A stretch of 64,000 bases of DNA from Pedobacter sp. HDW13 (GCF_011303555.1 NZ_CP049868.1:4836001-4900000), one strand, 5' to 3'. Numbered from the stretch's first letter, positions 1 through 9,683 are shown. Translations and numbers: made by a program. The notes: generated by a model from the sequence alone, not told the origin.

Positions 1-519
1 TCCGGCAGTAACTTCTACCCGCTGTGCTTCGAGTTTAATCAATTGCGACTGGTTCATTTCGAACCTTACCGGAATTTTTGTTCCCGAAGCTTCTATATAT
101 GTTCCGGTTAGCAACAGGGGTGGGTTAGTTACCGAACTGGTTAAGGTTAGGCTAAATTGATTTTTTTCATAAACACCCGATGCTATGGCAACAGTGCCGG
201 ATAAAGAATCGGGTTTTAAAGCATTTACCAGATACAGGTTTTTAGTTTCGAGATTTATTGCCCCGCTACCTGATTTAGTTGCACTGAATTCGATTTTGGC
301 TACATTAATACTTGCTGTTGCCCAGTTTATACTCCCATTTGTGCCGGCAGCTACCACAGCACCACTGGCACTTGCATTGCTACTTAATGATGCATTTAAA
401 TTGGTCGCACTAAAACTATAGCTCAATTTAGTGTCAGCTGCTACCTCTTTTTTGGTACAGCCCATAAAAAGCACTACAACCAGTAGTGCACTTGTAAGGT
501 GGTAAAGTTTAGTCATCAT
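1..519 (-). CDS. Putative lipoprotein, partial (C-terminus beyond window)
   Basis: Reading the minus strand from ATG at 519 (a second ATG is at 516) gives an open frame of 173 codons running off the window. The N-terminus MMTKLYHLTSALLVVVLFMGC is a signal peptide ending in a lipobox (LFMGC), so Cys21 should be lipidated. The mature part is rich in Ser, Ala, Asn and Thr with alternating hydrophobic residues, as in a beta-sandwich surface or periplasmic protein; I do not recognise the family. A direct-repeat operator and a -7 element lie 54 nt upstream (561-595), identical in layout to five other promoters in the next 9 kb, so it probably belongs to the regulon of the response regulator at 6325. 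The plus-strand open frame at 185-421 is a shadow of this gene. Confidence 0.7.
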   Translation of the reverse strand, partial: MMTKLYHLTSALLVVVLFMGCTKKEVAADTKLSYSFSATNLNASLSSNASASGAVVAAGTNGSINWATASINVAKIEFSATKSGSGAINLETKNLYLVNALKPDSLSGTVAIASGVYEKNQFSLTLTSSVTNPPLLLTGTYIEASGTKIPVRFEMNQSQLIKLEAQRVEVTAG

Positions 520-560
520 GATTGATTTTAAGGATATCAGGTTTAATTTATCATCAATCT

Positions 561-595
561 TAAATGTAAGTTCCAATTCTGTAGCAATTCTGAAG
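561..595 (-). promoter_or_regulatory. Response-regulator operator site 1 plus -7 element
   Basis: On the minus strand CTTCAGAATTG (595-585) is followed directly by CTACAGAATTG (584-574), an 11-bp-period direct repeat with 10 of 11 identical bases. Five nucleotides later comes TACATTTA (568-561), a -7-like element. It faces the lipoprotein gene starting at 519. Confidence 0.65.
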
Positions 596-636
596 TTGTG
601 TTGAAAGTGTCGTTTTTTATGCTTTAAACCCGGTAT

Positions 637-3059
637 TTAGAACTTGTAGCTGTACCCCACTCTAAAAATCTGCGTTTCATAAAAATCAGTACTGTTAAAC
701 CTGAAACCGTTACCAGTAATGTTTTTCTTAATTTTTAAGGCGTTAAAAATGTCGTTTCCGTTTAAAAAGAGTTCGCCTTTGCCATTTTGAATCTGTTTTT
801 TAATTCCCAGATCAGTTGAAAAACGGCTTCCGATTTTTCCCTGGGGAATAATATCGGGGCTAAATAAGCCATAGACAATTGAATGTCTGTTTTGGCGGGT
901 AATTTAAACTGTCCGTTAAACTTAGCATTGCCTGATACGATAGATTGGCCGGGCATGCTATATATTGTGGGTACCGGATATTGATTGGCTACCGTGAAGG
1001 CATTAATTTTATTTTGATACACGGTAGTGCTGACGTTAAATGAAAACCATGGAGCGAGTTCCTGCTGTAAAAGTAACTCGGCACCCGAATTAAAACTTTT
1101 GCCTGCATTTTGGAAGATATTGTAAATAATGGCATTGCCCGGAACAATGGTAGCAATGCGGGTTATGGTTCCATTAACAATTTTATGGAAGGCTGAAGCA
1201 TAAAAATAGCCCTTATCCCAACTGTTTTTATAGCCCAGCTCTATGGCATGCGTAAATTGTGGCCTAAGGGTAGGGTTACCTACTTTTAACAGTTCTGGCT
1301 CATCATATTTCGGGAATATCCTAATGTCAACTTCATTAGGCCGGTCTACCCGTTGGTTATAAAAAGCACTTAATTTGTTTGTCTCGTTTATTTTGTAAGC
1401 AAAGCGAACATTTGGGAAAGGCCTGAAATACTCATAGCTATCGCTCTTGTAGGTATTGTGGTTTGGATTTACCTTATAATCAACACGTACATATTCCATC
1501 CTAATACCAGCTTCCAGTTCAATTTTGTTGTTCTCGTAAACATAGTTGCCATATATTGCCGGTATGTTTTCGCTATAATCAGCCCAGCCACCTGCATTTA
1601 CATCTATTGGAGAGTTTAAACCCGGATAAAACTGCATACTGGTTGGGATAAAGCGGTTACGGTATTTAATTCCCGCTTCTATTCGCCCATGTTTTAACGG
1701 GCGGACATAGTCGAGATTAAAATCGGCAACATGCTCATCAGAGAGCAGCTTAAAAGCATCCATGCCAGTAAAGGTGGGCATGATATTGGTGAAGAAATAT
1801 TTTTCATCCTCCCTGTGCCAGGTATAGTTAAAGCCTGCACTTAAAGTATGGCCAGGTTGCGCAAATTTATGCTGATACAAGGCAGTGCCGGTAGCGGTAT
1901 ATTTTACTTCGTCTTCTACAAACTGCCAAAGCCGGTTTCTTACTGTAAAATCACTGTTGAAGTAGGGGATATCACCCAGATCACCAATTTTTTCGCGGTT
2001 AAAAAAGCCAGATAAGGTAAAACTATTACGTTCATTAGGATTATAATCGAAACCGCTTTTTACCGTAGTAAATGTTGTAGTACGGTTGCGTTTAACCTGT
2101 TGGTTAATTATCGTTCCATCATCATAAATTCGCTCCGAAAATTCGTTTTTATTTAGGGTTTGGGTATACAGATAATCGGCCTGCAAAAAGGTGTTTAATT
2201 TGTTTTTGCGGTAATTTAATGATAGCGAGGGGTTAAACTTTGGTGTAGCCTGGTATTGTGCGCTTATTCCAGGCAGGTTTTCTTTACGCAACCATAATGC
2301 CCCCAAGCCAGTACTCATACCCAGTTTACCGTTAAAACCTTCCTGCTTATTCTTCTTGTAAATAATATTGATAATACCTGCATTGCCATTGGCATCGTAC
2401 TTTGAAGAAGGATTGTTGATGATTTCGATACGTTCAATGGCCGAAGCCGGGATATTATCCAGGCCGGTTTGGCTACCAAACCCAGTAATTGCATTTTGTT
2501 TACCATCAATCAGTACTGCAATTTTATCATTTCCCCGTAATTGTACTTTTCCGTCCTGAATGGTAATGCCTGGAAGGTTTTGCATGGCCTGCAGTACCGA
2601 TCCGCCCAGCTGACTTGTATTTTTGGAAAGGTCGTAGGTTTTTTTATCCAGTTTATTACCCAAACCTTCGTTTGAAGAGCCTTGAATATTAACGGTTTGA
2701 AGGGTTTGTGCATCTTCAGCCAGTTCAAAAATACCCAAATCGAGAAAGGGGCTAAGCGTACCAATACTGATTTCTTTTTTAATGGTTTGATAACCCATCA
2801 TGCTAATTAACAGGTGATAATTACCCGATGGGATATCTTTAATTGAAAATCTCCCCTCATTATCACTAATCGTACCCAAAAGAAATTTTTCATCATTTGG
2901 TTTTTTAAAAACGATGTTGGTATAGGGAAGCGTGTTTTTATTTTTAGCCTCTTTTACCTGTCCCGAAACAGTTATAGATTTTTCCTGAGCGCAAATATCA
3001 TCGGCCAGCAAGAATATAGAAAAGCAAAATAGCTTTAATATTCGTTTATAGTTTTTCAT
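637..3059 (-). pseudogene. TonB-dependent outer-membrane beta-barrel protein, frameshifted near its C-terminus
   Basis: This encodes an outer-membrane receptor of the beta-barrel family 3 type. It has a signal peptide (residues 1-25, ending ICAQ), a carboxypeptidase-regulatory-like beta-sandwich (about 28-112), a TonB plug with an NLPGITIQDG segment (about 150-230) and a long barrel. As given, the frame ends at 762 in an unrelated tail (FPREKSEAVF...). The +1 frame from about 855 continues with PQGKIGSRFSTDLGIKKQ and then the expected last strands, ending GYSYKF at a stop at 637-639; a terminal Phe is normal for such barrels. Adding one G/C next to position 855 (codons Ala-Pro-Asp-Ile-Ile-Pro) restores 807 residues. 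It is divergent from its paralogue at 3185, and each has its own operator. The ligand is unknown. Confidence 0.8.
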
Positions 3060-3080
3060 AATTGATTAAGTTTTCCGCCG

Positions 3081-3115
3081 GCAAATTAGAAAGCAATTCT
3101 GTAGAGAATCTGAAC
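3081..3115 (-). promoter_or_regulatory. Response-regulator operator site 2 plus -7 element
   Basis: On the minus strand GTTCAGATTCT (3115-3105) is followed by CTACAGAATTG (3104-3094), then 5 nt, then TAATTTG (3088-3082). It drives the receptor gene starting at 3059, 34 nt downstream. The second half-site is identical to that of site 1. Confidence 0.7.
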
Positions 3116-3133
3116 CACCGTTTTTTTATTCAT

Positions 3134-3168
3134 CTTCAAATTTCCGACAGATTTGAAGTGTATCTATG
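3134..3168 (+). promoter_or_regulatory. Response-regulator operator site 3 plus -7 element
   Basis: CTTCAAATTTC (3134-3144) and CGACAGATTTG (3145-3155) form an 11-bp-period direct repeat, followed by 5 nt and TATCTATG (3161-3168). It faces the receptor gene at 3185, 29 nt beyond the box. This is the weakest of the six matches, but it keeps the exact spacing. Confidence 0.55.
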
Positions 3169-3184
3169 CTGCAAAATTGATATA

Positions 3185-5584
3185 ATGATTAAAATTTATA
3201 CCCTATTTGTTGCTGCTCTATTCTTTATTCCCCAGTTACTTTATGCACAAGGCACCGGAACAATTTCAGGGAAAATTACAGCGCTATCTGCCAGTCAACC
3301 AGTAGAATTTGTAAACGTTGTTTTAATGAAACCGGGTAATACTGCTATTGTAAAAAGAGAAGTAACAGATGCAAAAGGGAATTATAAGTTAAGCAATGTG
3401 CCAGATGGTACCTATTTTATTATAGCCAGTTTTATTGGTTACCAAAACCTGAAAACAGCAACATTTGTAATTGGCCCTGCCAACAGAAGAATAATACAGG
3501 ATATAAAGCTGGATGGCGGAGCAAAAAATCTTGACGAGGTTTCAGTAGTTTCTAAAAAGCCGCTTTACAATAATACAATCGATAGAAAAGTTTATGATGT
3601 ATCCCAGGATATTTTGGCCAAATCAGGATCGGCAAGCGAAGTATTGGCTAATGTACCTTTAGTTCAGGTAGACGTGGATGGAAACATCAGTTTGCGAAAT
3701 TCTACCGCAACCATACTTATTAACGGAAAAGTTTCACCGCTAATGGGGGCAAATGCAGCAGCAGCTTTACAGCAATTGCCCGCAAATAGTATCGAGAGGA
3801 TAGAAGTAATTACCAATCCATCAGCTAAATATAAACCCGATGGAATGGGTGGTATAATTAATATTGTGTTAAAGAAAAATGTTAAAAGAGGCCTTAACGG
3901 AACTGTGATAGCCAATATTGGGAATGGCGAACGCTATAATGCCAGCGCAAATGTGAATTATAATCCGGGAAAGATTAATATTTATGGCAGTTATAGCCTA
4001 AAACAAGATTACCGTCAAAGAACAAATGCCAATAACCGCATACAAACCGACCCGCTTACCGGGGGCATTCGTTATTATAATGATTTTGCCGTTCAAAATG
4101 CCAGACCGTTTTCAAATGTTGCAGGTTTAGGGATCGATTATAATATTTCGAACAAAACCACTATTGGTTTATCGGGTAACTTTTATCTCCGTAACATGCA
4201 TAAACATGATGTAACAAGTAAAAGGGTTAGCGCGGCGACTGTACTGGAACAGGATTATGACAGACGAAGAGAAAACTTTGAGCAGGAAAAGAACCTGGAT
4301 GCCACAGTATATGCCGAACATAATTTTAAGAAGAGTGATCATAAATTGAGGCTTGAGTTTAATCTTTCGCATTCGCCAGAGGTAGAGGATAATCATTACA
4401 CCAACTCATTCCGTTACCCCAATATGGCCGATCAGCTTGATAATACTTTAATTAAGCAAACTGCCGATCAGAAACATGCAGCTATTACTTATGAAAACCC
4501 GGTTACAGCACACAGTAAAATAGAAGCAGGTTATGACGGGCAGTACAATAAAGAAGATCTCGATTTTTATGGCGAAGCATTTAATAACCAGCAGCAAAAA
4601 TTTTTAACAGATTTGAATAAAACCAACCGTTTTATTTATCACGAAAATGTACATGCACTGTATGGAACTTATGCTTTAGAAGTAAAAAAACTTGGTGCAA
4701 TGTTGGGCTTAAGAGGCGAATATTCTGATATCACTTCTAAATTAATAACTACAGGCGAGGTAATACCAAATCATTATTTTAAGCTTTATCCCACCATCCA
4801 TTTTACCTATAAACTTACCGATAACAAAGAGTTACAGTTAAATTATAGCCGCAGGGTAAGAAGACCTGAAGCTGATGAGTTAAATCCGTTTGCCGAATAT
4901 GCAGATCCAACAAATGTAAGAGTGGGAAACCCGTTTTTACTTCCAGAAATTATTCACTCCGTGGAGCTGGGCTACCAATGGAGTAGCAATCATTTTAGCA
5001 TATTACCAGGTGTTTATTACCGATATACCTATAACCGTTTTACCGCTATTACAACACCATTAAATGATTCTGTTTTGGTTACCCGCCAGCAAAACCTAAG
5101 TAGCGATAAAGCTTTCGGAGCCGATGTTGTTTTAACTGTTCATCCAAATGATAAGTTAAGCTTTAATGTAATTCCAAATGTGTTTTACAATCAGATTGAT
5201 GCTTCAAACCTCGGTTATTCAGGTAAAAAATCAACAGTTACCTGGTCGGCAAACTTTAATGGGAGTTATACGCTTCCTTGGGGAATGGCTATGCAGCTTA
5301 ATTCTATTTATAAATCAGCAAGATTAACACCTCAGGGCAAATTCCTGCCCAGTTTTGTGTTAAATATTGGTTTAAGGGAAGAAGTGTTAAAGAAAAAAGG
5401 TTCGGTTTATCTTACCGTTTCCGATTTGTTTAAATCGCAGAGGCAGGTGGCTGAGTTGCAATCGCAATTTTTAATACAGCAGGTTAATCAGCGGAGTAAT
5501 TCGAGGATTTTTTATCTGGGGTTCAATTATAATTTTGGCATAATCAAGAAAAAGAAAGACCTGCAGTTCGATAACAGCCAATAA
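3185..5584 (+). CDS. TonB-dependent outer-membrane beta-barrel protein
   Basis: Outer-membrane receptor paralogous to the gene at 637-3059. The frame is open from 3062, but ATG at 3185 is preferred because it starts a clean signal peptide (MIKIYTLFVAALFFIPQLLYAQ), giving 799 residues. A carboxypeptidase-regulatory-like domain (about 25-110) follows, then a plug region with IERIEVITNPSAKY and GGIINIVLKKN, and a barrel with strands such as YSRRVRRPEADELNPF. The C-terminus (FNYNFGIIKKKKDLQFDNSQ) extends past the usual terminal aromatic strand. It probably binds or exports a ligand with TonB help; the ligand is not evident. Its own operator box ends 29 nt upstream of this start, which also supports the start choice. 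Confidence 0.85.
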   Translation: MIKIYTLFVAALFFIPQLLYAQGTGTISGKITALSASQPVEFVNVVLMKPGNTAIVKREVTDAKGNYKLSNVPDGTYFIIASFIGYQNLKTATFVIGPANRRIIQDIKLDGGAKNLDEVSVVSKKPLYNNTIDRKVYDVSQDILAKSGSASEVLANVPLVQVDVDGNISLRNSTATILINGKVSPLMGANAAAALQQLPANSIERIEVITNPSAKYKPDGMGGIINIVLKKNVKRGLNGTVIANIGNGERYNASANVNYNPGKINIYGSYSLKQDYRQRTNANNRIQTDPLTGGIRYYNDFAVQNARPFSNVAGLGIDYNISNKTTIGLSGNFYLRNMHKHDVTSKRVSAATVLEQDYDRRRENFEQEKNLDATVYAEHNFKKSDHKLRLEFNLSHSPEVEDNHYTNSFRYPNMADQLDNTLIKQTADQKHAAITYENPVTAHSKIEAGYDGQYNKEDLDFYGEAFNNQQQKFLTDLNKTNRFIYHENVHALYGTYALEVKKLGAMLGLRGEYSDITSKLITTGEVIPNHYFKLYPTIHFTYKLTDNKELQLNYSRRVRRPEADELNPFAEYADPTNVRVGNPFLLPEIIHSVELGYQWSSNHFSILPGVYYRYTYNRFTAITTPLNDSVLVTRQQNLSSDKAFGADVVLTVHPNDKLSFNVIPNVFYNQIDASNLGYSGKKSTVTWSANFNGSYTLPWGMAMQLNSIYKSARLTPQGKFLPSFVLNIGLREEVLKKKGSVYLTVSDLFKSQRQVAELQSQFLIQQVNQRSNSRIFYLGFNYNFGIIKKKKDLQFDNSQ

Positions 5585-5592
5585 GTATCGTG

Positions 5593-5627
5593 CTTCAGTT
5601 TTTCTTCAGAATTGACCAATACTATTG
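5593..5627 (+). promoter_or_regulatory. Response-regulator operator site 4 plus -7 element
   Basis: CTTCAGTTTTT (5593-5603) then CTTCAGAATTG (5604-5614), 5 nt, then TACTATTG (5620-5627). It lies upstream of the HD hydrolase start at 5651. Confidence 0.65.
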
Positions 5628-5650
5628 TAGTGTTTATTTCAGATTGATCA

Positions 5651-6250
5651 ATGGAAAAGGAACAGGGAATGTTGCTTGGAAAAGTAGAGACTTTCGTTAA
5701 AGGACTTTTAGAACAGGAGCTGCACAATAATATGTACTTTCATAATTTTGAACATACTTTGCTGGTAGTAGAGGCCGTTAAAATTATCGGAAAGCAAAGC
5801 AACCTGAGCGAAAACGAATTACTGTTGCTTACCCTGTCAGCTTTTTTACACGATGTGGGTTACACTAAACAATACATTGGGCATGAGTTGGCCAGTGCCG
5901 AAATTGCCCGTAGTTTTTTACTAGAAAATGGTTTTGAACACCACCAGATAGAAGTGGTAATCAATTGCATTATGGCCACAAAATACCCCCAATTACCCAA
6001 TACCGATTTAGAAAAAATAATCTGCGATGCGGATTTTTATCATTTTTCCTTTCAAAATTATATCGCCTTTGCAGCCCGCCTTAAAAAAGAGTGGGAGCAA
6101 AACCTCAATTTGGTATACTCAGATAGAGAGTGGGATGCCATAAATATAAAGATGCTTGCCGGACATGAGTATTTTACAGATTATGGCAAAAAGACCCTGC
6201 AGAAGAAAAAAAATCTGAATATAGAAAAATTAATACAGCGGTTTACGTAA
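5651..6250 (+). CDS. HD-domain metal-dependent phosphohydrolase
   Basis: A 199-residue soluble protein with the HD-superfamily layout: FHNFEHT (His31, His35), then FLHDVGYT with the defining His67-Asp68 pair, and a late CDAD at 125-128. These residues would coordinate one or two divalent metals and act on a phosphoester such as a nucleotide; the substrate cannot be read from the sequence. There is no signal peptide or membrane segment, so it should be cytoplasmic. It is preceded by an operator/-7 unit (5593-5627) and followed 74 nt later by the response regulator gene, suggesting co-expression with the two-component system. It could be a stand-alone regulator of nucleotide signals, but there is no GGDEF, RelA or similar partner in view. 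Confidence 0.75.
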   Translation: MEKEQGMLLGKVETFVKGLLEQELHNNMYFHNFEHTLLVVEAVKIIGKQSNLSENELLLLTLSAFLHDVGYTKQYIGHELASAEIARSFLLENGFEHHQIEVVINCIMATKYPQLPNTDLEKIICDADFYHFSFQNYIAFAARLKKEWEQNLNLVYSDREWDAINIKMLAGHEYFTDYGKKTLQKKKNLNIEKLIQRFT

Positions 6251-6324
6251 GCTAAAAAGGATTGAACTTTTAATTTCCGGTTTTAATGGCTACTTTATGT
6301 CCGGTTAAATAATAAATTATACCA

Positions 6325-7002
6325 ATGAAAATTTTAGTTATAGAAGATGAGCAGGCTTTATTGGAGAGTATTCTGGCCTATTTTACAGGTGAGGGTAATA
6401 TTTGTGAACACGCTTCAGATTTTGCTGCTGCAAATGAAAAAATATCGCTCTATAACTACGATTGCATTCTTCTGGATTTAGGATTGCCGGATGGCGAAGG
6501 CCTGGAGTTATTAACCCGGCTTAAACAACTGAAGAAAAGAGATGGCGTACTGATTATTTCAGCAAGGCATTCTCTGGATGATAAACTCGCCGGACTTGAT
6601 CTTGGTGCCGATGATTATCTGGTTAAGCCATTTCATTTATCTGAGCTGAAAGCCAGGGTAAGTGCCATTATCCGTAGAAAAAATTTCGATGGTAACAATG
6701 TGATTGTCTTTAATGAAATAACTGTCGATGTATCGGCCATGAAAATAACGGTTAAGGGAAACCCGGCAATATTAACCAAGAAGGAGTTCGATCTTTTGGT
6801 TTATTTTCTGTCTAACCGCAACAAAGTAGTCACTAAAAATGCAATGGCCGAGCACCTTTGGGGCGACGAAATGGACCTGTCGGATGATTTCGACTTTATT
6901 TACACACACGTTAAAAATCTCCGTAAAAAACTACTCGAAGCCGGAGCGGCCGATTATCTGCGTTCGGTTTATGGAATTGGCTATAAATTTGGCGATATAT
7001 GA
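6325..7002 (+). CDS. OmpR/PhoB-family response regulator
   Basis: A 225-residue two-domain regulator. The receiver domain (about 1-115) has the acidic pocket EDE (7-9), phospho-acceptor Asp51 in LLDLGLPDGEG, and the conserved Lys in DDYLVKPFH near 101. The C-terminal winged helix (about 125-225) includes LTKKEFDLLVYFLSNRNKVV and THVKNLRKKL, typical of the OmpR/PhoB DNA-binding domain. Family members bind direct repeats with about 11-bp periodicity, which is exactly what occurs upstream of six nearby promoters. The stop overlaps the kinase start (ATGA at 6999-7002), so the two are translationally coupled. No operator copy is visible in the 74 nt before this gene, so simple autoregulation at that point is not supported. 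Confidence 0.93.
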   Translation: MKILVIEDEQALLESILAYFTGEGNICEHASDFAAANEKISLYNYDCILLDLGLPDGEGLELLTRLKQLKKRDGVLIISARHSLDDKLAGLDLGADDYLVKPFHLSELKARVSAIIRRKNFDGNNVIVFNEITVDVSAMKITVKGNPAILTKKEFDLLVYFLSNRNKVVTKNAMAEHLWGDEMDLSDDFDFIYTHVKNLRKKLLEAGAADYLRSVYGIGYKFGDI

Positions 7003-8249
7003 AACTGGCTAACCGCTACAACCAGGTAAATATTTTAACCTCCATTGTGGTGTTAATCATTACCGGAATTATTTATTATGTAGTCATCCACTTTATCTTA
7101 ACCGAAAAACTGGACCGTGATTTAGCGGTAGAAGAGAACGAAATTAACCAATACGTAGATACTTTTCATAAACTTCCTTTACCAGCAAATTATATCGATC
7201 AGCAGATTTCCTATAAAACCCTTAACGGACCTTTGCCAGAACGGGAATTTCTGTATACCAATTACTTTAATGCCAAAGAGCGGGAAAATGAGCCAGGAAG
7301 GAGTTTAATTACAGTTGTTCAGCTCGATGGTAAAGCCATTGAGGTAAGAATAACGAAATCGCGGGTTGAATCGGAAGATCTGGTAAGGATTATATTACTA
7401 ATCACCGTAGGTATTACTGTTGTTTTGCTCCTTTCGCTCCTGCTAATCAATAGATTTTTGCTCAATAGGCTTTGGCGGCCCTTTTATTCTATTTTGAGCC
7501 GGATGAAAGCATTCGAAGTTACCCGGATGGATAATATAGAACACGAACCAACTAAAATTGATGAGTTTAATGAACTCAATAAATCTGTAAATACAATGGC
7601 CGAAAGGGTACGGCAGGATTATAAAGAACTTAAAAGTTTTACCGATAATGCTTCGCACGAAATGATGACCCCTCTGGCAGTAATTAATTCTAAATTAGAT
7701 TCTTTACTTCAAACCGAATCATTTACCGCACAGCAGGGTGCATTGTTGGAAGATATTTACCACGCAACAGGCAGATTGTCCAGGTTGCATCAATCATTAT
7801 TACTGCTGGCCAAAATTGAAAATAACCTGATTCCCGATTATCAAAATATCGATCTTAAAGAAATGGTAGAGGCAAAGGGTCGCCAGTTTCAGGAGTTATT
7901 AGAAAAGGATGGGCTAACGCTGACTGAAAAACTGATGCCTGTAGAAATCAAAATGAGTCGCTATCTGGCCGATATTCTGTTAAACAATCTTTTTAGCAAT
8001 GCGGTAAGGCATAATGTTACTGGTGGATACATCAATATTCAGCTGAATCAGCAAGCTTTAACCATCTCCAATTCAGGGAAACCCCGTCAACTGCAAACCA
8101 AAATTTTCGATCGTTTTTCCAAATCAGTAGACTCTGAAGGTATGGGTTTAGGTTTAGCCATAACTAAGCAAATCTGTAATCTTTATGGCTTTCGAATCGA
8201 TTATGAGGAAGAAAAAGGCGAACATGTTTTTGTTGTTTATTTTGTTTAA
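6999..8249 (+). CDS. Membrane sensor histidine kinase
   Basis: A 416-residue kinase partner of the regulator at 6325, with a 4-nt overlap. TM1 is about residues 11-34, a periplasmic loop of about 90 residues follows (35-127), and TM2 is about 129-151. A HAMP-like linker leads to the H-box FTDNASHEMMTPLAVI with phospho-acceptor His220. The ATPase domain shows an N-box (NNLFSNAVRHN) and a G-box (GMGLGLAI). The loop has no recognised sensor fold. It probably autophosphorylates in response to an envelope signal and passes phosphate to Asp51 of the regulator. The protein ends at the usual place for this domain, so it is complete. Confidence 0.93.
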   Translation: MKLANRYNQVNILTSIVVLIITGIIYYVVIHFILTEKLDRDLAVEENEINQYVDTFHKLPLPANYIDQQISYKTLNGPLPEREFLYTNYFNAKERENEPGRSLITVVQLDGKAIEVRITKSRVESEDLVRIILLITVGITVVLLLSLLLINRFLLNRLWRPFYSILSRMKAFEVTRMDNIEHEPTKIDEFNELNKSVNTMAERVRQDYKELKSFTDNASHEMMTPLAVINSKLDSLLQTESFTAQQGALLEDIYHATGRLSRLHQSLLLLAKIENNLIPDYQNIDLKEMVEAKGRQFQELLEKDGLTLTEKLMPVEIKMSRYLADILLNNLFSNAVRHNVTGGYINIQLNQQALTISNSGKPRQLQTKIFDRFSKSVDSEGMGLGLAITKQICNLYGFRIDYEEEKGEHVFVVYFV

Positions 8250-8278
8250 TCCGTGTTTAAGCATGCCGTCCTGTTTCT

Positions 8279-8310
8279 TCTGCGTAAATCTGCGCTATCA
8301 GCGGGAGATT
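8279..8310. repeat. Copy of a dispersed intergenic repeat (CTGCGTAAATCTGCG type)
   Basis: CTGCGTAAATCTGCG followed by CTATCAGCGGGAG resembles, in reverse complement, the CGCAGATTACGCAGAT stretch at about 30510-30530. It lies between the kinase gene and the next operator and has no coding role that I can see. Confidence 0.45.
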
Positions 8311-8382
8311 TTAAAAGTGCTTTTTCTTATTAAATCAGGGGTATTAGGCCAAAAACTTTTTGAATATGCTGCAAGCAGCTAA

Positions 8383-8417
8383 CTACAGAATTTCTACATA
8401 ATTGAAATATAGTTTTG
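8383..8417 (+). promoter_or_regulatory. Response-regulator operator site 5 plus -7 element
   Basis: CTACAGAATTT (8383-8393) then CTACATAATTG (8394-8404), 5 nt, then TAGTTTTG (8410-8417), a perfect TAnnTTTG element. The downstream ATG is at 8434. This is the cleanest example of the set. Confidence 0.75.
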
Positions 8418-8433
8418 ATTAAAATTTAAAACT

Positions 8434-8838
8434 ATGAAGACATTTTTTGGAATTTTATTGCTAGCTACCGGTATGGTTAATCTGGCTCAGGCACAAAAAC
8501 TTAATGCAGCTAAAGTACCTGCTGAAGTTAAAACTGCATTTACAAAACTTCATGCCAGAACGAAAGTTTCATGGGAAATGGAAAAACAGCATTATGAAGC
8601 CGGTTTTACCTTGAATGGTAAAGAAACCTCAGAGGTTTATTCGGCCAAGGGATTGCTATTAGAGACAGAAGTAGAAATTAAATCTACCGAATTGCCTGCT
8701 GCTGTTCTGGCTAAATTAAAAGGCGCAAAAATTGCCGAAGCTGCTAAAATTACCAAGGCAGACGGAACGATATATTATGAAGCCGAAGTAAAAGGAAAAG
8801 ACCTTTTATTCGATTCGAACGGAAATCCTGTAAAATAG
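8434..8838 (+). CDS. PepSY-like periplasmic protein
   Basis: A 134-residue exported protein with a signal peptide (about residues 1-20, ending AQAQ). The mature part contains two short repeats of the PepSY-like (DUF2874) type: an AEVKTAFTKLHARTKVSWEM unit, then LPAAVLAKLKGAKIAEAAKI with a following strand ending FDSNGNPVK. Proteins of this kind in Bacteroidota are commonly found beside two-component systems. Their molecular function is not established; roles as periplasmic inhibitors or calcium-binding proteins have been suggested for the fold. It is the first gene of a two-gene unit with the PAP2 phosphatase (5-nt gap) and has the best operator match of the region. Confidence 0.75.
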   Translation: MKTFFGILLLATGMVNLAQAQKLNAAKVPAEVKTAFTKLHARTKVSWEMEKQHYEAGFTLNGKETSEVYSAKGLLLETEVEIKSTELPAAVLAKLKGAKIAEAAKITKADGTIYYEAEVKGKDLLFDSNGNPVK

Positions 8839-8843
8839 TAGTC

Positions 8844-9635
8844 ATGCGTAATTTCTTCCATTGCACAATCCTTTTCGTTTCCGTTAGTTTTTCGTGCGCT
8901 GCCCAAAGTATAGATTCAGCTAAAAATATTGCTGCCGATTCGTTAGGAAGGTGGTATACGGGAAATCCGGTTCCAAAAAGAAAATTTAAGGCTGCCGCTT
9001 TTATTGCACCTGTGGTATTAGCAGGTTACGGCTTTGCTGCGGTTTACGATCATGGCGCTTTAAAGCAACTCGATTTGAGTACCAAAGCAGAATTACAGGA
9101 AGACCATCCTTTATTTGCTGCACATGTTGATGATTACCTCCAATTTGCGCCTGCCGCTGCGGTGTATGCACTTAACCTATCTGGAGTAAAAGGTAAACAC
9201 AATCTGTTCGATGCCTCGATGTTGTATGTTACTTCAGCAGCTATTATGGGCGTTTCTACCCATTTTGTAAAGCAGGGTGTAGGTAGGGAACGGCCAAATG
9301 GCAACAGCGAAAACTCTTTCCCATCCGGACATACGGCTTCGGCATTTATGGCAGCAGAGTTTTTACACCAGGAGTATAAAGATGTTAATCCGTGGATTGG
9401 CTATGCAGGTTATTTTGTAGCCACAGCCACCGGAACATTGCGCATGTATAACAATAAACATTGGTTTAGTGATGTGGTGGCTGGTGCAGGATTCGGAATA
9501 GCTTCTACAAAAATATCTTATCTGGTGTATCCATACATTAAAAGCCTTTTTACCAAAAAGAAAGATGGAAATTTTACCCTAATGCCTTTTTACCAACAAG
9601 GAAGTACAGGCTTAATGCTTTCGGGTAGGTTATAA
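8844..9635 (+). CDS. PAP2-family phosphatase, exported or membrane-associated
   Basis: A 263-residue protein with all three acid-phosphatase motifs: KQGVGRERP (Lys143, Arg150, Pro151), PSGH (160-163, catalytic His163), and RMYNNKHWFSDVVAG (Arg200, His206, Asp210). It has a signal peptide or N-terminal anchor (1-20) and hydrophobic stretches around 50-66, 100-112 and 185-200, so the active site should lie in the periplasm. Family members remove phosphate from lipids such as undecaprenyl pyrophosphate, phosphatidate or lipid A; the sequence does not tell which. Co-transcription with the PepSY-like gene, and control by a sensor kinase shared with an efflux pump, make envelope-lipid remodelling a reasonable inference. 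Confidence 0.85.
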   Translation: MRNFFHCTILFVSVSFSCAAQSIDSAKNIAADSLGRWYTGNPVPKRKFKAAAFIAPVVLAGYGFAAVYDHGALKQLDLSTKAELQEDHPLFAAHVDDYLQFAPAAAVYALNLSGVKGKHNLFDASMLYVTSAAIMGVSTHFVKQGVGRERPNGNSENSFPSGHTASAFMAAEFLHQEYKDVNPWIGYAGYFVATATGTLRMYNNKHWFSDVVAGAGFGIASTKISYLVYPYIKSLFTKKKDGNFTLMPFYQQGSTGLMLSGRL

Positions 9636-9683
9636 TCTTAAAATGAGTGTGCAATTAATTTTGTCTAGCGTTCAAAAAAACAG

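Noticed and set aside
6251..6324. Search for an operator box before the response regulator gene
   Set aside because: No CT[TA]CA-AATT pair found in the 74 nt, so autoregulation at this promoter is not claimed.
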